The notes under the pieces: generated by a model
What the model was told of the DNA's origin: nothing
The model's input: the letters and a program-made list of their open reading frames with translations, nothing else
The model's database searches: none
In this document: piece after piece, positions 5,588-5,626 of the stretch
Layout of the letters: each line of letters opens with the position of its first letter
Position numbering within the stretch: position 1 is the stretch's first letter
Translations under genes and position numbers: made by a program
Assembly (NCBI GenBank): GCA_934561555.1
Contig: CAKTGQ010000055.1
Coordinates: 1-5,626 of the forward strand
Length of the DNA: 5,626 bases
Source: an uncultured Faecalibacterium sp.
GTDB lineage: Bacteria > Bacillota > Clostridia > Oscillospirales > Ruminococcaceae
Reading direction: 5' to 3'

Positions 5588-5626
5588 TGGAGGTGACGAC
5601 CAGATTTGAACTGGTGGATGAGGGTT
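5588..5626 (-). tRNA. tRNA, 3' part, probably tRNA-Cys
   Basis: Read on the minus strand, the sequence folds as the 3' part of a tRNA: AA of the anticodon loop, anticodon-stem strand CCCTC, variable loop ATCC, and T arm ACCAG-TTCAAAT-CTGGT. The acceptor strand CGTCACC, discriminator T and encoded CCA end at 5588 follow. The T-stem pairs perfectly. A U73 discriminator is typical of bacterial tRNA-Cys and tRNA-Gly; the acceptor implies a 5' strand GGTGACG, unlike the GCGGGAA usual for tRNA-Gly, and the short variable loop fits Cys. The anticodon and the 5' half lie beyond the window, so the identity is an inference. Confidence 0.8.

Noticed and set aside
1..5626. CRISPR array, insertion sequence or phage genes
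   Set aside because: No regularly spaced repeats, no transposase-like ORF and no terminal inverted repeats were found beyond the terminator hairpins.

Overview
The window holds an L-rhamnose catabolic locus, most likely from a moderately GC-rich gut Firmicute of the Oscillospiraceae/Faecalibacterium type. That assignment is an inference from strong AGGAGG-type ribosome sites, the AraC-type regulators, a tRNA with an encoded CCA end, and codon usage. No species-specific marker was seen.

Layout, left to right. Positions 1-361 carry the 3' part of an AraC-family regulator gene on the + strand, apparently broken by a frameshift near position 73. A long hairpin at 366-404 separates it from a convergent minus-strand operon. 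Read in its own direction (right to left), the operon is rhaB (rhamnulokinase), a 472-residue AraA/FucI-type sugar isomerase, rhaD (rhamnulose-1-phosphate aldolase) and rhaM (L-rhamnose mutarotase). The genes are tightly packed: gaps are 12, 36 and 10 nt, and two stop codons lie inside the next gene's Shine-Dalgarno sequence. A 154-bp divergent intergenic region (4356-4509) holds promoters for rhaB and for an intact AraC-family regulator gene at 4510-5382 (+). Within it are 8-bp direct repeats exactly 42 bp apart and a cre-like box over the rhaB -35. The right edge has two minus-strand-oriented hairpin terminators and the 3' part of a minus-strand tRNA, probably tRNA-Cys.

How the genes work together: RhaM interconverts the anomers of L-rhamnose. 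The isomerase presumably makes L-rhamnulose. RhaB phosphorylates it to L-rhamnulose 1-phosphate, and RhaD splits that into dihydroxyacetone phosphate and L-lactaldehyde. The divergent AraC protein is the probable rhamnose-responsive activator. No transporter and no lactaldehyde reductase or dehydrogenase lies in the window, so these must be encoded elsewhere.

The pathway itself is well known. The least ordinary points are an isomerase from a different superfamily where RhaA would be expected, a rhamnulokinase lacking the usual C-terminal tail, and the regulatory repeats. I found no CRISPR array, insertion sequence or phage gene.
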